DNA of 64,000 nucleotides from Proteobacteria bacterium UBA2363 (lineage in GTDB: Bacteria; Pseudomonadota; Gammaproteobacteria; Xanthomonadales; UBA2363): contig DDTN01000019.1 of NCBI GenBank assembly GCA_002344355.1, positions 59,736 to 123,735 of the forward strand. Direction: 5' to 3'. Every line of letters begins with the position of its first letter. The stretch's first letter is position 1. Of the stretch, positions 60,954 to 64,000 are shown one piece after another. Below the pieces are notes generated by a model. It was not told where the DNA came from and did no database searches. It saw only the letters and a program-made list of their open reading frames with translations. A program made the position numbers and the translations under genes.

Positions 60954-62453
60954 ATGCAGACGATGCGCATCGGCATGGGCGAAGCCCCGGTCGAGTTCCT
61001 GCCCCGCTACGGCAACCGCCACGGCCTGATCGCCGGCGCCACCGGCACCGGCAAGTCGGTGTCGCTGATGGTGCTCGCCGAGCACTATTCGCGGCTCGGC
61101 GTGCCGGTGTTCCTGGCCGACGTCAAGGGCGACCTGGCCGGCCTGTCGCAGGCCGGCACCATGAACGAGAAGATCGCGGCCCGGGTCGAGACCATCGGCC
61201 TGCCCGACTACCGCAACGAGGCCAGTCCGGTGGTGTTCTGGGACCTCTACGGCGAACTCGGCCACCCGGTGCGCACCACGGTCAGCCAGGTCGGGCCGAC
61301 CCTGCTGGCGCGGATCATGGAGCTCAACGACACCCAGGCCGGGGCGCTGGCGATCGCCTTCGAGGTCGCCGACCGCGAGGGCCTGCTGCTGCTCGACCTC
61401 AAGGACCTGCGCGCCCTGCTCACCCATGTCGCCGACAACCACAAGACGATCTCGCGGGCGATCGGCCTGGTCAGCCCGGCCTCGCTGGCGGCGATCCAGC
61501 GCGCCCTGCTGCGCCTGGAGCAGGACGGTGCCGAGGCCTTCTTCGGGGAGCCGGCCCTGGAGCTGGTCGACCTGATGCGCCAGGACATGTCCGGGCGCGG
61601 CATCATCAACGTGCTGTGCGCCGAGCGCCTGCTGCTGAAGCCGCGGCTGTACTCGACCTTCCTGCTCTGGCTGCTGTCCGAGCTGTTCGAGAACCTGCCC
61701 GAGGTCGGCGACCTCGACCAGCCCAAGCTGGTGTTCTTCTTCGACGAGGCCCACCTGCTTTTCAACGACGCCCCGTCGGCCCTGGTCCAGCGCGTCGAGC
61801 AGGTGGTGCGCCTGATCCGCTCCAAGGGCGTCGGCGTGTACTTCTGCTCGCAGCTTCCCGACGACGTGCCCGGCCCGATCCTGGGCCAGCTCGCCAACCG
61901 CATCCAGCACGGCCTGCGCGCCTTCACGCCGCGCGACCAGAAGGCGATCCGCAGCGCCGCCGAGACCTTCGTCGCCAATCCCAACCTGGACGTCGCCAAG
62001 GCCCTTCTCGAGTTGGGCACCGGCGAGGCCCTGGTCTCGACCCTGGACGCCAAGGGCGTGCCGACGCCGGTCCAGAAGGCGCTGATCGCGCCGCCGCGCT
62101 GCCGGATGGGCGCGATCAGCCCGGAGGAACGGCAGGCCATGCGACTGCGCTCGCCGGTCGGCGCCAAGTACGACACCGCGGTCGATCGCGAGTCCGCCTA
62201 CGAGAAGCTGATGGCCGCCGCCCAGGCCGCCACCGAGAAGGCCCCGACCACGCCCACCGCGCCGCCGCCCGCCGGCGAACCCGGCGGCGGCGGCGTGATG
62301 GGCACGGTCAAGGACTGGCTGTTCGGCACCAAGCGCCGGCAGGGCGCGCTGGAGGCGATGACCAAGTCGACCATGCGCACGGTCGGCACCAGGCTCGGCA
62401 ACCAGATCCTGCGCGGCGTCCTCGGCGGCATTGCCGGCGGCCGCAAGCGCTGA
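60954..62453 (+). CDS. DUF853/HerA-like ATPase
   Basis: A 499-residue ATPase. Walker A GATGTGKS is at residues 28-35, VPVFLADVKGDLAGLSQAGT follows, and Walker B is in LVFFFDEAHLLF. The C-terminal region has RIQHGLRAFTPRDQKAIRSAAETF and, after a flexible Ala/Pro linker, a basic helical tail. The DUF853 family is related to the HerA/FtsK-type ATPases; its role is unknown, possibly DNA processing or translocation. GGAG lies 6 nt before the ATG. It is followed by a long repeat-rich spacer. Confidence 0.88.
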   Translation: MQTMRIGMGEAPVEFLPRYGNRHGLIAGATGTGKSVSLMVLAEHYSRLGVPVFLADVKGDLAGLSQAGTMNEKIAARVETIGLPDYRNEASPVVFWDLYGELGHPVRTTVSQVGPTLLARIMELNDTQAGALAIAFEVADREGLLLLDLKDLRALLTHVADNHKTISRAIGLVSPASLAAIQRALLRLEQDGAEAFFGEPALELVDLMRQDMSGRGIINVLCAERLLLKPRLYSTFLLWLLSELFENLPEVGDLDQPKLVFFFDEAHLLFNDAPSALVQRVEQVVRLIRSKGVGVYFCSQLPDDVPGPILGQLANRIQHGLRAFTPRDQKAIRSAAETFVANPNLDVAKALLELGTGEALVSTLDAKGVPTPVQKALIAPPRCRMGAISPEERQAMRLRSPVGAKYDTAVDRESAYEKLMAAAQAATEKAPTTPTAPPPAGEPGGGGVMGTVKDWLFGTKRRQGALEAMTKSTMRTVGTRLGNQILRGVLGGIAGGRKR

Positions 62454-62999
62454 CCTCACCGTACCCTGTCCGGCCGACCCGATTGACGTGCTGTCTCGGC
62501 TCAGGATCAGGGAACAAAGGCCAGGACGCGGGGTTCGGGGAGCGGAGCCCGCCGTGCTCCCCTCTCCCTGCCCTGGCTAGCGTCGTGTCTCAACTCAGGA
62601 CCGGGGACCGAGGGCCGGGATTCGGCGCTCGGTGAGCGAAGCGCGCTGTGCTCCCCTCTCCCTGTGGGAGAGGGGTCGGGGGAGAGGGCCGGGGCTTGCC
62701 CTGATCTGCATCATTGCCGGCCCAGCGGCGCGCGCTGGCCGGGGCAGCCCTCTCCCCCGCCCCTCCCCCGCAGGCGGGGGAGGGGCGAAGTGCGGTGCCG
62801 TCGCGCTGTCGAGTCGCCGCCTGGGAGCTGGCTGAGACACGACGCTGGTCAGGTCTGCCTGCGGGAGCGGGGCCGGGGGCGAAGTGCGGTGCCGTCGCAC
62901 TGGCGACGCGCCGCCCGGCAGCGGGCAGGGACACGACGTTGAGCAAGACCGGCGAGGGATCCGCCAGCGCCCGCCCGCGACCCGGCGGTCGCCGGTTCC
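62454..62999. repeat. Repeat-rich spacer with inverted and tandem repeats
   Basis: No gene is seen. An inverted repeat AGCGTCGTGTCTCA at 62579-62592 pairs exactly with 62833-62846 about 240 bp away; diverged copies of the same motif occur near 62486 and at 62930. A direct repeat of GCGAAGTGCGGTGCCGTCGC occurs at 62785-62804 and 62879-62898, giving a tandem unit of 94 bp. Short hairpins of CCCTCTCCC type lie near 62650 and 62750. It may be a MITE-like or decayed element. Confidence 0.7.
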
Positions 63000-64000
63000 C
63001 TACTGGAAGCCGTCGGCGAAGATCGTGTCGGCCATGGGCTCGAGCGCGCCGAGCGACGGCGCCGGCGGGCGCGGCCGGCCGACCAGGTCGTCGGCGGGCA
63101 TGAAGGCCGGGTCGGCCTGAGCGATGCCGGCGCCGCCCTGCCCTGGCACGCCCCAGGCCAGCGCCAGCGCCGCGAAGGCGTCGGCGATGCGCGCATGGCC
63201 GCCGTTGAACTGCCCTGCCGCGGCATCCCACCAGGGCCGCGGCAGCCCGGCCGGGTCGGCGAGCATCGGGTTGCCGACCAAGGCGCGGGCGTCGTTGCCG
63301 ATGTTGACCAGTTCGGCGGGATGGTTCGGCAGCGCCGCGCCGCCGTTCCAGTACAGGTTGCGATCGAGCACGAAGCTGGTGGTCTGTCCCGCCGGCGTGG
63401 TGCTGAACCGGTTCATGGTGCCGGTGGGGTCGCTCCAGACGTTGTTGCGGAACACCATGCCCTGGTTCGGCGGGTTGGCACCCTCGGTGTTGAGCCGCAT
63501 CGCAAAGGCGGTGCCCGGCAGGTTGCCGGATACGGTGTTGGCGCGGAACAGCACGTCGCGGCAGCCCTTGCTGCCGAACGCGGCGCGGATCGGGTTGCCG
63601 GCATTGCCCAGGAACAGGTTGTTCTCGACCACGACGTCGAAGGCCTCGTGGTAGGGATTGCCGTCCTCGCCGCAGAGCAGGAAGGTCGAGCCGGGCGAGC
63701 CCTGCCAGTTCAGGAACAGGTTGCGCCGGATGCGCACGTCGCGGGCGCCGACCAGGCCGTCGTCGTTGCCGTTGGAGTCCTTGACCACGATGAAACTGGA
63801 GGTGTCGTTGCCGACCGGCCGGCCGGACGCGGCGAAATCGTTGAAGAACACGTTGCCCTCGACCAGCACGTCCTCGACGCTGTTGATGTCGATGTGCTCG
63901 TCGCTGCCGTGCTGGTTGTAGAACAGGTTGCCGAGCACCTGCACGCGGGTGGCGCCATTGTTGATCTTCAGCAGGTCGTTGTTGTGGCTGTCGTGGATGA
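63000..64000 (-). CDS. Right-handed parallel beta-helix protein, C-terminal part (5' end beyond the window)
   Basis: The visible 333 codons continue past the window edge. They show PbH1-type coils: VLGNLFYNQHGSDEHIDI, VLVEGNVFFNDF, VRIRRNLFLNWQG, VVENNLFLGNAG, VLFRANTVSGNL and MVFRNNVW. It is probably a secreted surface or polysaccharide-acting protein; no active-site motif is visible in this part. The C-terminus is EPMADTIFADGFQ, a clear example of the terminal motif shared with two other exported proteins here. The signal peptide lies outside the window. Confidence 0.8.
   Translation of the reverse strand, partial: IHDSHNNDLLKINNGATRVQVLGNLFYNQHGSDEHIDINSVEDVLVEGNVFFNDFAASGRPVGNDTSSFIVVKDSNGNDDGLVGARDVRIRRNLFLNWQGSPGSTFLLCGEDGNPYHEAFDVVVENNLFLGNAGNPIRAAFGSKGCRDVLFRANTVSGNLPGTAFAMRLNTEGANPPNQGMVFRNNVWSDPTGTMNRFSTTPAGQTTSFVLDRNLYWNGGAALPNHPAELVNIGNDARALVGNPMLADPAGLPRPWWDAAAGQFNGGHARIADAFAALALAWGVPGQGGAGIAQADPAFMPADDLVGRPRPPAPSLGALEPMADTIFADGFQ

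Noticed and set aside
62785..62950. Tandem repeats as a CRISPR array
   Set aside because: Only two units of 94 bp, no short repeat/spacer pattern and no cas genes.

Overview
The window is a high-GC chromosomal segment whose gene content points to a Gammaproteobacterium of the Lysobacterales (Xanthomonadales) type. The evidence is: a complete histidine operon led by a TrpR-like gene; tgt-yajC-secD-secF in the usual order; a ZnuD-type TonB-dependent receptor in a zinc gene cluster; many secreted lipoproteins and beta-propeller, beta-helix and FG-GAP proteins; and copies of a 75-bp palindromic element with arms GGGGTCAGAGTGCCTTTTCC. The assignment is from gene content only. Genus cannot be called.

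Layout. 1-6.4 kb: 5' end of a fused B12-dependent acyl-CoA mutase (icmF), an FG-GAP repeat protein, a glycine-zipper protein, a secreted beta-helix protein and a membrane diguanylate cyclase, with the palindromic repeats between them. 6.5-12.7 kb: a monohaem cytochrome, an exported truncated haemoglobin with a DUF3034 protein, an ECF sigma/cupin anti-sigma pair, ApbE, and an SPFH protein with a ribbon-helix-helix regulator behind a perfect palindrome. 12.5-16.3 kb: a DUF4177 protein, an exported hydrolase, a phytase-like lipoprotein and a VanY-type peptidase. 16.3-22.7 kb: a probable zinc-acquisition island (MerC-like protein, DUF2796/ZrgA-like protein, ABC ATPase and permease, DUF3299 protein, ZnuD-like receptor), with two near-identical Zur-box-like sites. 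23.5-31.2 kb: secF, secD, yajC, tgt, a DUF885 peptidase and rlmJ. 31.3-34.7 kb: tRNA-Ala(CGC), tag, tRNA-Arg(CCT) and the methionine-salvage genes mtnB, mtnD, mtnC. 34.9-43.2 kb: a BamA/TamA-like protein, an M36 protease, a PepSY/response-regulator/kinase operon facing a second PepSY gene, an EamA exporter and a Dph6-like PP-loop enzyme. 43.2-50.1 kb: a 1382-residue membrane protein and, between 78-bp direct repeats, an orphan Rhs tip with a cysteine-rich C-terminal domain and two candidate immunity genes. 50.4-57.9 kb: the his operon (TrpR-like regulator, then hisG-D-C-B-H-A-F-IE), almost all joined by 4-nt overlaps. 58.3-64 kb: a small membrane protein, a sugar dehydrogenase, an N-formylglutamate amidohydrolase, a DUF853 ATPase, a repeat-rich spacer and the 3' part of a beta-helix protein.

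Most genes are housekeeping or metabolic. The most unusual points are: the Rhs tip with its translationally coupled membrane gene inside a duplicated 78-bp sequence; a shared C-terminal motif (D-x-[IL]-F-x-x-G-F-[EDQ] or close to it) on three unrelated exported proteins; the zinc island with a MerC-like gene on the shared promoter; and the SPFH/RHH pair with a palindrome sitting on its own promoter.
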